A stretch of DNA of 64,000 nucleotides, taken from the NCBI GenBank assembly GCA_965661055.1, contig CBFICS010000008.1:1-64000 (forward strand), given 5' to 3'. This document shows, in pieces, positions 33,804 to 42,765 of the stretch. How positions within the stretch are numbered: position 1 is the stretch's first letter; each line of letters starts with the position of its first letter. Position numbers and translations under genes: made by a program. The notes beneath the pieces are model-generated. The model saw only the letters and a list, made by a program, of their open reading frames with translations. It was not told where the DNA came from and made no database searches. Origin of the DNA: CBFHSF01 sp965661055. Its GTDB lineage: Bacteria; Bacteroidota; Bacteroidia; Flavobacteriales; Schleiferiaceae.

Positions 33804-36800
33804 ATGTATTTAATCTTTGATACTGAAACAACTGGCCTTCCTAAACGGTGGAATGCACCGATTACAGATACTGATAATTGGCCAAGAGCAATCCAAATTG
33901 CCTGGCAATTGCACGATGAATTAGGTCAAGTTGTAGAGCACAAAGACTACCTAATTAGGCCAGAGGGTTTTGATATTCCTTTTGATGCAGAAAAAATTCA
34001 TGGAATATCTACTGAGCTTGCCCAAAGAGATGGTGCCTCTTTAGAGGATGTTATGAAGGAGTTTGTGGAGGTATTAGGTCGCTCAAAGTTTATTGTCGGT
34101 CAAAATGTTGGTTTTGATGTAAATATTGTTGGATGTGAACTAGTAAGACTGGGGATTAATTCAAAAATTGAAGGGCTCCCTGTACTTGATACTTGTACTG
34201 AAAAAACAGCTCAACTTTGTCAAATTCCGGGAGGTAGAGGAGGTAAATTTAAACTGCCAAACCTTACAGAATTGCATGAGTTCTTGTTTGGTGAACCTTT
34301 TGCCGAAGCGCATAATGCAACGGCTGATGTTGAAGCAACTTCTCGTTGTTTCTTTGAATTGATCAGAAAGGGGAATTATTCTACTGAAGAATTAATTAAT
34401 ACTACAGATTATCTTCAACGTTTTCGCGAAGCAAATCCCTCGACCATACAGGTTATAGGGTTAAAACATATAAACCTTAAAGCTCAAAGTGATAAAATAA
34501 GGGAAGCAATAAAAGCTCAAGAAGAGCCCGCGCTTTCTAAAGCAGAAATAAATGCAAACCTTGAAGAGCTTCAAGAGGTTCCATTTTCACATTTACACAA
34601 TCATACACAGTTTTCAATCCTTCAAGCTACTACCAAAATAAATGACTTGATAGAAGCTGCTAGTATGAACAAAATGCCGGGCGTGGCCATGACAGACCTT
34701 GGTAACATGATGGGAGCATTTCACTTTGTTAATGCGGCAAATGCCCAAAATGATAAAGCTAAAGAGGAAGCTGAAAAGGCAATAAAAGAGGGCAGAGAGC
34801 CCAATTTTACTCCAGTAATTCCCATTATTGGATGTGAATTGTTTATTTGTAAAGACAGAAACAACAAAACAGAAAAAGATAATGGGTACCAAATTCCACT
34901 ATTGGCTAAAAATAAAGAAGGCTACCACAACATAGCTAAACTTTCTAGTATAGGTTACATAGAGGGATTTTATTACGTACCTAGAATTGACAAAGAAGTC
35001 CTGGCGCAACACAAAGAAAATGTGATAGCAACTACCGGTGGACTGCAAGGCGAAATACCTCATTTAATTTTAAATGTGGGCGAAAAGCAAGCAGAAGAAG
35101 CTTTTGCTTGGTATCATCGAGAATTTGGAGAAGACTTTTACGTGGAGCTCATGCGTCATGGATTACCTGAAGAAGATAGAGTGAATGAAACTCTGCTTCA
35201 GTTTTGTGAAAAATATGGTGTTAAATATTTTGCAGCAAATAACACCTTCTACCTAAAGCAAGAAGATGCCAACGCTCATGACATTTTATTGTGTGTAAAA
35301 GAAGGTGAAAGAAAAAGCACACCTATTGGTAGGGGTTGAGGGTATAGATTCGGTTTTCCGAACGACTCTTTTTACTTGAAGTCACAGGATGAAATGAAAG
35401 ACCTATTCAAAGATCTTCCAGATGCCATCAAGACCACTCAAGAAATTGTCGATAAAATTGAACCCTTTCAATTAAAAAGAGATGTACTTCTTCCGGCCTT
35501 TGATATTCCTGAAGAATTTATTGATTCAAAAGATGAAGAAGATGGCGGAAAGCGTGGTGAAAATGCTTATTTAAAGCACTTAACTTATGTAGGGGCTGAA
35601 AAGAGGTATGGTGAAATTACTCCAGAAATTAAGGAGAGATTAGATTTTGAGTTAGATACCATTGCCATGACGGGTTATCCTGGATACTTCTTAATTGTCC
35701 AAGATTTTACAACCGCCGCTCGTGAAATGGGAGTTTCCGTTGGACCTGGTCGTGGATCTGCCGCTGGATCTGCCGTTGCTTACTGTATTGGTATTACCAA
35801 TGTTGATCCGATTAAGTATGACCTACTTTTTGAGAGATTTCTAAATCCAGACAGGGTATCTCTTCCTGATATTGATATTGACTTTGATGATGAAGGTCGA
35901 GGTCGAGTGATTGATTACGTAATTAATAAATACGGGGCCAGTCAGGTCGCTCAAATTATTACTTACGGTTCTATGGCGGCTAAATCTTCAATTCGAGATA
36001 CGGGTAGGGTACTTGAATTACCATTACCAGATACAGATAGAATCGCAAAATTAGTTCCTGATATTAAACTGAATAAACTCTTCGCCATGGATGAAAAGAC
36101 CATGAAGAGTAAAATCAGTGGTGAACTATTGCCCATGGCCAAAGAGTTAATCGCTATATCTGAGAAAAATGATTTAGAAGGACAAACCGTTCAACAGGCG
36201 ATTACCCTAGAAGGATCTCTTAGAAACACGGGAATACACGCATGTGGGGTAATAATTACTCCGAGTGATATTAGACAGTACGTTCCTGTGGCGGTTTCAA
36301 AAGAATCTACTCTTTGGTGTACGCAGTTCGATAACTCGGTGGTTGAGAATGCGGGTCTACTGAAAATGGACTTCCTAGGACTAAAAACCTTGACCCTAAT
36401 TAAGGATGCCGTGGCCCTTGTTAAGAAAAGGCATGGTATTGACTTAGACCCTGATCAATTTCCGCTTGACGATAAAAAGACTTATGAGTTATTTCAGCGT
36501 GGTGAAACCGTAGGGATCTTTCAGTATGAAAGTACCGGAATGCAGAAATATTTGCGTGACTTAAAACCAACGGTTTTTGCTGATTTAATTGCCATGAACG
36601 CATTGTATAGACCGGGTCCACTTGAATATATTCCTTCTTTTATTAGAAGAAAACACGGAGAGGAAGAAATCTCTTATGACTTAGAAGGTATGGACCAATA
36701 CCTAGAAGAAACCTACGGTATTACGGTTTATCAAGAGCAAGTAATGTTACTGTCTCAAAGTCTCGCTGGGTTTACTAAAGGTGAGGCAGATATGCTAAGA

Positions 36801-38189
36801 AAGGCCATGGGTAAAAAAATATTTGCCCTCCTAGAAAAGCTAAAACCTAAATTTATTGAAGGAGCCGTAGAAAGAGGCCACGATCCTACAGCCCTTGAAA
36901 AGGTTTGGAAGGATTGGGAAGCCTTTGCCTCCTATGCATTTAATAAATCTCACTCAACATGTTATGCTTGGGTAGCCTACCAAACGGCTTATTTAAAAGC
37001 TCACTACCCTGCAGAATACATGGCCTCTGTATTGAGCAACAACATGAGTGATATTAAGTCCGTTACCTTCTTTATGGAAGAGTGTAAAAGAATGCACATT
37101 CCTGTATTAGGCCCTGATGTAAATGAGTCCTCATTTAAATTTACCGTCAACGAAGAAGGGGCAATTAGGTTTGGATTAGGAGGTATGAAAGGGGTAGGTG
37201 GTAATGCAGTGGATGCCATTGTAGTAAATAGAACCGAAGAAGGGAAATACAGCAACCTATTTGACCTTTTAAAAAGAATAGACCTTAGAGTAGTTAATAA
37301 AAAGACCTTAGAAAATCTCGCTTTAGGCGGAGCTTTTGATAACCTTGACAGCGACAATAGAGCCGTTTATTTTTCTGATGAAGGGGATGGAAGAACTTTT
37401 TTAGAAAAGGCAATTCGTTATTCACAGAATATTAAGGCAAGCGAGAATAGTTCTCAAGTAAGTTTATTTGGCGAAGCTAGTGAAGTTCAAATTCCAGAAC
37501 CCCCACTTCCCAATGTAGAACCTTGGCCAAGATTGCACGCTCTTAAAAGAGAGAAAGAGGTCAATGGTATGTATTTGTCTAGCCATCCGCTTGACGATTT
37601 TAAAGATGAGATAAAGAGCTTTTGTAACACTCCGCTTGAGCATATGAAGTTTTTAGATTCCATGATTGGGAAAGAAATCTCTGTAGCCGGTATTGTGGTT
37701 GCTGCTCAAGAAAGAATGACACGAACGGGTAAGACTTTTGGAGTTTTTACCCTTGAAGACTATACCGATTCACATGAATTTGCCCTTTGGAATGAAGATT
37801 ACCTGAAATTCAAGCATTTTATGGTTCCAGATCAAATGCTTTTCGTAAGAATAAAAATCGGACAAACGGTTTGGGAAAAGGATGGAGTTGAGACAAAAAG
37901 GATAAAATTGACCTTTTTAGAAATTAGTCAATTGCACAATTTGATGGATAAAATGTCACAAGGAGTGGAGCTTACCATGAGTTTGAGAAACCTTGATGAG
38001 TATGTAATTGATCGCTTAGAAGAAATTTCTCGTAAACATCCTGGCAAGAAAAGGGTTAGAATAAATGTAATAGATTCTACCGAAGGAATAAATGTCTCTA
38101 TGAGGTCTAGAGGCGTTAGAGTTGAAATAAATAAAGCTCTGCTCGATGAGCTCAACGCTGAAAAGCATTGGAAAGTAAAAGTAGAATGA
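33804..38189 (+). pseudogene. dnaE: DNA polymerase III alpha subunit with N-terminal exonuclease, interrupted by an in-frame TGA
   Basis: One frame runs from ATG 33804 to 38189, broken only by TGA at 35337-35339. The N-terminal 190 residues are a DEDDh proofreading exonuclease (FDTETTGLP, later HNATADVEAT). A PHP domain starts at about 255 (HLHNHTQFS). After the stop the frame continues with GYRFGFPND and then the polymerase core: GPGRGSAAGS, the catalytic PDIDIDFDDEGR, and later the helix-hairpin and OB-fold regions. The stop falls in a conserved segment where relatives have an arginine (IGRG-x-GYRFG), within the end of the PHP domain. A TTG at 35376 could restart translation, but two half-proteins would be unlikely to work. 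The exonuclease-polymerase fusion itself is usual in Bacteroidota. See findings. Confidence 0.9.
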
Positions 38190-38252
38190 TAAATGATTTC
38201 TATTTTATTATCGAGTTTATCAATTCTCTAGGAATATTATAGATATTGTATT

Positions 38253-38260
38253 TACATTTG
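38253..38260 (+). promoter_or_regulatory. Probable -7 element of trxA
   Basis: TACATTTG matches TAnnTTTG exactly, 30 nt before the ATG at 38291. The -33 TTG is not clear. The intact promoter argues that trxA is still expressed or only recently damaged. Confidence 0.45.
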
Positions 38261-38290
38261 CATTGAAATAAAAAAATTAAATCTACAAAG

Positions 38291-38608
38291 ATGGCTCTCG
38301 AATTTACAGACTCAAACTTTGACGAACTTGTTTTAAACTCAGACAAACCAGTTTTGGTTGATTTCTGGGCAGAGTGGTGTTGACCATGCCGTATGGTAGG
38401 GCCCATCGTTGAAGAATTATCAAATGATTATGATGGAAAAGCTGTAATTGGCAAAGTAAATGTTGATGAAAATCAAGATGTTGCTGCCAAGTACGGTATT
38501 AGAAATATCCCAACACTTTTAGTGTTTAAAAACGGTGAAATCGTTGACAAACAAGTTGGGGTTGCTCCAAAAAACGTTTTAGCTGGAAAATTAGACAGCG
38601 CGATGTAA
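38291..38608 (+). pseudogene. trxA: Thioredoxin (TrxA), active-site glycine codon replaced by TGA
   Basis: The frame from ATG 38291 to TAA 38608 codes a complete 105-residue thioredoxin except for TGA at codon 31 (38381-38383), exactly in the active site: WC-stop-PC where the family has WCGPC. All other marks are normal: VLVDFWAEWC before, PCRMVGPIVEEL after, and RNIPTLLVF with the cis-proline. GGA to TGA is a single base change. The downstream half from GTG or ATG would lack the first active cysteine. Selenocysteine is unlikely because it would replace glycine and not a redox cysteine. A clean terminator and promoter flank the gene. Confidence 0.85.
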
Positions 38609-38624
38609 TCGAAAGATGTTTAAA

Positions 38625-38655
38625 TCTAAACCCCGCAATTTGCGGGGTTTTTTGT
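38625..38655 (+). terminator. Terminator of trxA
   Basis: AAACCCCGCA (38628-38637) pairs with TGCGGGGTTT (38641-38650) around a 3-nt loop and is followed by T. Very stable for this AT-rich genome. Confidence 0.9.
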
Positions 38656-38676
38656 TTTAAAAACTATCTTTAGGCC

Positions 38677-39612
38677 ATGGCAGAAATCCAACGTAAGTAT
38701 ACTGACAACTTTGAATACCTTGAGTTTTATTCAAAACAAGTGGTTGAAGGCTTTATTACTGGACTTCATAAAAGTCCGTACCATGGTTTTTCGGTTGAAT
38801 TTGCGGAACACAGACTTTATAATTCAGGAGAATCTACCCGACATATAGACTGGAAGCTGTTTGCAAAAACCGATCGTTTGTATGTCAAGAGATATGAGGA
38901 AGAGACCAATCTACGATGCCAGATTGTAATCGATAAAAGTCCGAGTATGTACTTTCCTGTTCAGGATGTTGTAAATCCTGAAAACCCAAATAAAATTGTA
39001 TTTGCTACTTACGCGGCGGCGGCACTTTCTCACCTTTTTAAGAAGCAACGAGATGCCGTAGGGCTAACCACCATTTCTGATGGCATTGAAGAATACCTGC
39101 CGGCAGCAACCACTCCATCTCATCACCGCAGAATGATTGTTGAGCTAGGCAAACTGCTCGATGTGAAACCTCCTTTTGTGAAATCAAACACCCAGCTAGT
39201 CGATCCATTAAATGTATTGTCAGAAAGGCTTCATAAGAGATCTATGGTGATTATTTTCTCTGATATGTTTGAGCAAAGTGAGAGAGAGCTGAATGAGGTA
39301 TTTGATGCACTAAAACACTTTAAGTACAACAAGCATGAAGTAATTCTATTTCATTTGTTTGACAGTCAATTAGAAAATAACTTTCAATACGACGATACAC
39401 CCCATGAATTTATTGATTTAGAAACGGGTGAATCCCTAAAGCTAAATCCCCGTGATATCCGCGAGGGGGTAAAGAAGTCTTATTCAGATTTTCAACACCA
39501 AATGAAATTGAAGTGTGGTCAGTATAAAATAGAATGGATCGAGGCTGATGTAAGAGGTGGATTTGATCAAATCTTGTTGCCCTTCCTTTTAAAAAGAAGT
39601 AAGCTTTACTAA
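38677..39612 (+). CDS. DUF58 domain protein
   Basis: A 311-residue protein with the DUF58 core (LHKSPYHGFSVEFAEHRLYNSGESTRHIDWKLFAKTDRLYVKRYEEET region, about 28-85) and a von Willebrand-like A fold (IVIDKSPSMYF, the MIDAS-type DxSxS). Family members usually sit in moxR-DUF58-batA clusters that use AAA+ ATPases in envelope or cofactor assembly. Here neither moxR nor bat genes are next to it, so it is solitary in this window. No membrane segment is seen. Confidence 0.85.
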   Translation: MAEIQRKYTDNFEYLEFYSKQVVEGFITGLHKSPYHGFSVEFAEHRLYNSGESTRHIDWKLFAKTDRLYVKRYEEETNLRCQIVIDKSPSMYFPVQDVVNPENPNKIVFATYAAAALSHLFKKQRDAVGLTTISDGIEEYLPAATTPSHHRRMIVELGKLLDVKPPFVKSNTQLVDPLNVLSERLHKRSMVIIFSDMFEQSERELNEVFDALKHFKYNKHEVILFHLFDSQLENNFQYDDTPHEFIDLETGESLKLNPRDIREGVKKSYSDFQHQMKLKCGQYKIEWIEADVRGGFDQILLPFLLKRSKLY

Positions 39613-39616
39613 GGTC

Positions 39617-40537
39617 TTACATACATTCATTAATAATGGATACAAATTCTGGAGATTCAATGAGGTTTTCAAACTCCATGGAATTCCAAGTGGTATTTTC
39701 TAAAAAGCTTTGATCATAGTGAAGAAGATGAGAAACTCCTTCAATTCCAAACCGTTCATAGGTTTTATTTACCACACAGTTTGATTGAATCTTGGCTAGA
39801 ATCTCTGGCTTACCTCTGAATTTTTCGGGTAAAATATCAACTATTAATTCTGAAACCCTAAAGAGATGCGATTTTAACGTGAATATATCAGGTTTGTCGT
39901 AATTTACTTTAAAATACTTTGGATTTTCTCCTGAAAAAACAACTTCATAAACTTGACCCTTTTGTAGCGGTATTCCATTATCAGAAATATAGACTAAGGG
40001 CATTCTGGTGACCCATTTTTTTTCTCTAATCACTTCACCATTGGCTTGAAACTCAATGGTAATTCTATGTTCATTAATATCTACAATGGTGCCCGCACTA
40101 GAGATTGGGTTTTGCGAAATCATGTAGTCCGTATACCAGCCACTCCCGAGATAAATACCTAACCCCACAACGATTAAAACAATAAAGAAAGATACGCCTT
40201 GGCTATAGCTTTTTGAGAGTTCTTTTTCTCTTTTTTTCCTATTAATAAAAGCGTTGTACTTCATTTTAGCCAATCTATCTGCCTTCTCTTTGGCTTTTTT
40301 TATGGCTTCATTTATTTTCTCCTCCTGGTAGGTTTGCGTAATTTTTTTCTCAATAATTATTTCATAGGCCTCGCTAATCTCAAGAAACTTTTCGTAGCTA
40401 TTGGGTTCTTTACTTACATCTGGGTGGAATTTTTTTGCAAGTTTTTTATAACGCTTCTTTACTTCCTCATCAGTAGCATTAATGGGTAGACCTAGTATGG
40501 TGTAATACTTTTGGTAAAAGTTATTCATTGATTTCAA
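39617..40537 (-). CDS. DnaJ-domain membrane protein
   Basis: A 306-residue protein with an N-terminal J domain (about 8-66) including the HPD motif (His38), a very basic helical linker (about 70-112), one membrane segment (about 114-132) and a C-terminal part of about 170 residues with beta strands (AGTIVDINEHRITIEFQANGE) that I cannot name. It lacks the zinc finger and C-terminal domains of DnaJ, so it is a specialised co-chaperone that would bring DnaK to the membrane with the J domain in the cytosol. The start could also be the ATG 9 bp further in. Confidence 0.78.
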   Translation of the reverse strand: MKSMNNFYQKYYTILGLPINATDEEVKKRYKKLAKKFHPDVSKEPNSYEKFLEISEAYEIIIEKKITQTYQEEKINEAIKKAKEKADRLAKMKYNAFINRKKREKELSKSYSQGVSFFIVLIVVGLGIYLGSGWYTDYMISQNPISSAGTIVDINEHRITIEFQANGEVIREKKWVTRMPLVYISDNGIPLQKGQVYEVVFSGENPKYFKVNYDKPDIFTLKSHLFRVSELIVDILPEKFRGKPEILAKIQSNCVVNKTYERFGIEGVSHLLHYDQSFLENTTWNSMEFENLIESPEFVSIINECM

Positions 40538-40609
40538 ATATAAGATTACTTACTAATTAAGGGGTACCTACTTTCGTTGAAATTTTTAGACTTCGCCCAA
40601 TCAGATTTA

Positions 40610-40617
40610 TATCTTTG
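40610..40617 (+). promoter_or_regulatory. Probable -7 element of hisS
   Basis: TATCTTTG matches TAnnTTTG and lies 10-16 nt before ATG 40628 / 40634, which argues against starting hisS at the TTG at 40577. Confidence 0.4.
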
Positions 40618-40633
40618 TTCAAATTTTATGACT

Positions 40634-42004
40634 ATGGCCAATAAGCCTACTTTACCCAAGGGAACGAGAGATTTTTCACCCAATGAAATGGTGAAGAGAC
40701 AATACATCATGGAAACTTTGAAAAAGGTTTTTCAAAAAACAGGTTATCAGCCCATTGAGACACCTAGCTTTGAAAACTATGATACCCTTATGGGGAAATA
40801 TGGAGAAGAAGGTGACCGCTTGATTTTTAAAATATTAAAGTCCGGTGATTACCTAAAGAAGGTTGATGATACTAGTTTATCAGAAAGGGATCTTCAAAAA
40901 ATTACCCCAAGTATTTCTGATAAGGCGTTGAGGTATGATCTTACCGTTCCTTTCGCTAGGTATGTAGTGCAAAACCATCATGAATTAGCCATGCCCTTTA
41001 AAAGGTATCAAATTCAACCAGTTTGGCGTGCAGACCGTCCGCAAAAAGGAAGATTCAGAGAGTTTTACCAATGTGACTGTGATGTTGTAGGCTCTGATTC
41101 TCTTTGGCAGGAAGTCGAATTGGTTCAGATTTATGATGAAGCCTTTACGCAGCTCAACTTAAAAACTACGATTCGTCTTAACAATAGAAAAATTTTAGCG
41201 GGACTATCAGAGTTTATTGGTGAGGACGATAGAATTATCGATTTTACGGTTGCTCTTGACAAGCTGGATAAAATAGGAGAAGAAGGTGTTGTAAAGGAAT
41301 TAAGAGACAAAGGTTTTTCTGAAGATTCCCTTGAAAAGGTTTTAAAGATTATTAATCTTTCTGGTTCTGATGAGCAACTTCTAGATGAATTAAACCAGCT
41401 TTTTGTTGATTCTGCAATTGGCCAAAAGGGGATTGAGGAAATGCAATTTATTCTCAACCAATCAAAAGCATTAGGCCTAAGTTCGGCAAAATTAAAGTTA
41501 GATCTTACTCTTGCTAGAGGATTAAACTATTATACCGGAGCTATTTTTGAAGTATCAAGTGATGAGGTTACTCTAGGATCTATAGGTGGAGGTGGTCGAT
41601 ACGACGATCTAACTGGAATTTTTGGTTTGAAAAATGTGTCAGGAGTTGGGATAAGTTTTGGATTAGATAGAATTTACCTGGTTCTAGAAGAATTAAACAA
41701 GTTTCCATCTTCTGCAAATACCTTAACCCAAGTGTTATTTGTGAACTTTGGTGATAATGAGGTTTTAGAAACTTTTAAGTGGAGTAGAGCCCTTAGATCA
41801 AATGGTGTGAATTGTGAGATTTACCCTGATTCATCAAAAATGAAAAAACAATTTGATTACGCCAATAAAAAGTCAATACCCTACGTAGTAATTATGGGCT
41901 CAAAAGAAATTGAACAAAAAAGAGCCATGATGAAGAATATGGAAACAGGAGAACAAATTGAGGTTAATATTGAAACTTTAATAAGTTTTCTCAAAGTGAA
42001 ATAG
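40634..42004 (+). CDS. hisS: Histidyl-tRNA synthetase
   Basis: A 456-residue class II synthetase from the ATG at 40634 (MANKPTLPKGTRDFSP, the family start; 40628 is equally possible). The class II motif 2 (RFREFYQCDCDVVGS), the histidine-specific LARGLNYYTGAIFE and motif 3 (SGVGISFGLDRIY) are all present, and the C-terminal anticodon-binding domain is complete. It charges tRNA-His. A terminator follows at 42035-42063. Confidence 0.95.
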   Translation: MANKPTLPKGTRDFSPNEMVKRQYIMETLKKVFQKTGYQPIETPSFENYDTLMGKYGEEGDRLIFKILKSGDYLKKVDDTSLSERDLQKITPSISDKALRYDLTVPFARYVVQNHHELAMPFKRYQIQPVWRADRPQKGRFREFYQCDCDVVGSDSLWQEVELVQIYDEAFTQLNLKTTIRLNNRKILAGLSEFIGEDDRIIDFTVALDKLDKIGEEGVVKELRDKGFSEDSLEKVLKIINLSGSDEQLLDELNQLFVDSAIGQKGIEEMQFILNQSKALGLSSAKLKLDLTLARGLNYYTGAIFEVSSDEVTLGSIGGGGRYDDLTGIFGLKNVSGVGISFGLDRIYLVLEELNKFPSSANTLTQVLFVNFGDNEVLETFKWSRALRSNGVNCEIYPDSSKMKKQFDYANKKSIPYVVIMGSKEIEQKRAMMKNMETGEQIEVNIETLISFLKVK

Positions 42005-42030
42005 CCTCAATTACAATGTCATACAACCAC

Positions 42031-42064
42031 AAAAAAAGCCTAGAGATTCCTCTAGGCTTTTTTC
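42031..42064. terminator. Terminator of hisS
   Basis: GCCTAGAG (42038-42045) and CTCTAGGC (42050-42057) form a perfect 8-bp stem with a 4-nt loop, flanked by an A run and a T run. Confidence 0.9.
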
Positions 42065-42163
42065 GTTATGATGAATTTTTTGGGTGTTTAGGAATAATAT
42101 TAAACTATTCCGCTAATTTTAGAAAACATGATTCTTGTCATATTACAGGTAATAGGTGTCAAT

Positions 42164-42171
42164 TACCTTTG
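42164..42171 (+). promoter_or_regulatory. Probable -7 element of the YceI / porin pair
   Basis: TACCTTTG matches TAnnTTTG, 23 nt before the ATG at 42195. A TTG at 42135-42137 is 26 bp upstream, slightly far for the -33 box. Confidence 0.4.
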
Positions 42172-42194
42172 AATAGAAATTAAATAATAAAACT

Positions 42195-42743
42195 ATGAAA
42201 TGGTATGTAACAGCGGTAGCTGCAGTATTTAGTTTTTCATTAATGAGTCAATCAATGACTTTGGATGCTAATAAATCGAAAATGGTTATTAAGGGTACCT
42301 CTACCATTCACGATTGGGAGTCAAAGGTAGAAACCATTAATTCTACAGGGGCTGCAACCAAAGGTGAAACCTTAACCATTACTTCTATAAATCTTACAGT
42401 TCCTGTAAAATCTATTAAAAGTGGAAAATCTGGAATGGATAAGAAAACCTATGAAGCATTAAAAGTGAAGGAAAATCCAAACATTACTTTTACCGTAAGC
42501 TCGCCAGTATCCGTAAAAAATGGCAAGGCAAGCTTTAAAGGAAAATTAAATATTGCTGGCCACGAAAAGGAAGTGATCATACCTACAACTGTAACCGAAA
42601 ATGTTAGTACAGTAAACGTAAAAGGGTCAATCTCTTTAAAGATGTCAAGCTTTAATATGGAACCAGTTACTGCAATGCTGGGTACAATAAAAGCTGGCGA
42701 TGAAATTATAGTAGAATTTAACTTAGCCTATCAATTAAAATAA
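42195..42743 (+). CDS. YceI family protein
   Basis: A 182-residue exported protein with a signal peptide (about 1-19) and a clear YceI fold: SKMVIKGTSTIHDWESKVE at the start, the middle MDKKTYEALKVKENPNITF, then KLNIAGHEKEV and SLKMSSFNMEPVTAMLGTIKAGDEI. These periplasmic lipocalin-like proteins bind isoprenoid or amphiphilic ligands. It is the first gene of a pair with a porin-like protein 22 bp downstream. The C-terminal SFNxEPxTxMLG motif is shared with the YceI-like protein at 31584. Confidence 0.88.
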   Translation: MKWYVTAVAAVFSFSLMSQSMTLDANKSKMVIKGTSTIHDWESKVETINSTGAATKGETLTITSINLTVPVKSIKSGKSGMDKKTYEALKVKENPNITFTVSSPVSVKNGKASFKGKLNIAGHEKEVIIPTTVTENVSTVNVKGSISLKMSSFNMEPVTAMLGTIKAGDEIIVEFNLAYQLK

Positions 42744-42765
42744 ACAATCAAAAACAGTTCAAAAG

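Noticed and set aside
33804..38189. A natural two-subunit split of DnaE
   Set aside because: The break is inside the conserved end of the PHP domain with no loss or gain of sequence and no proper start for the second half except a TTG 12 codons later.
35337..38383. TGA as a sense codon (alternative genetic code) in this genome
   Set aside because: TGA is the normal stop of several intact genes here, and the two internal TGA codons replace different residues (glycine and probably arginine).
38381..38395. Selenocysteine at the TGA in trxA
   Set aside because: The TGA takes the place of the active-site glycine, both cysteines are present, and the short hairpin after it does not have the expected spacing of a bacterial SECIS.
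40577..40633. TTG-led N-terminal extension of hisS
   Set aside because: It contains a good -7 promoter element, and the ATG at 40634 gives the normal family start.
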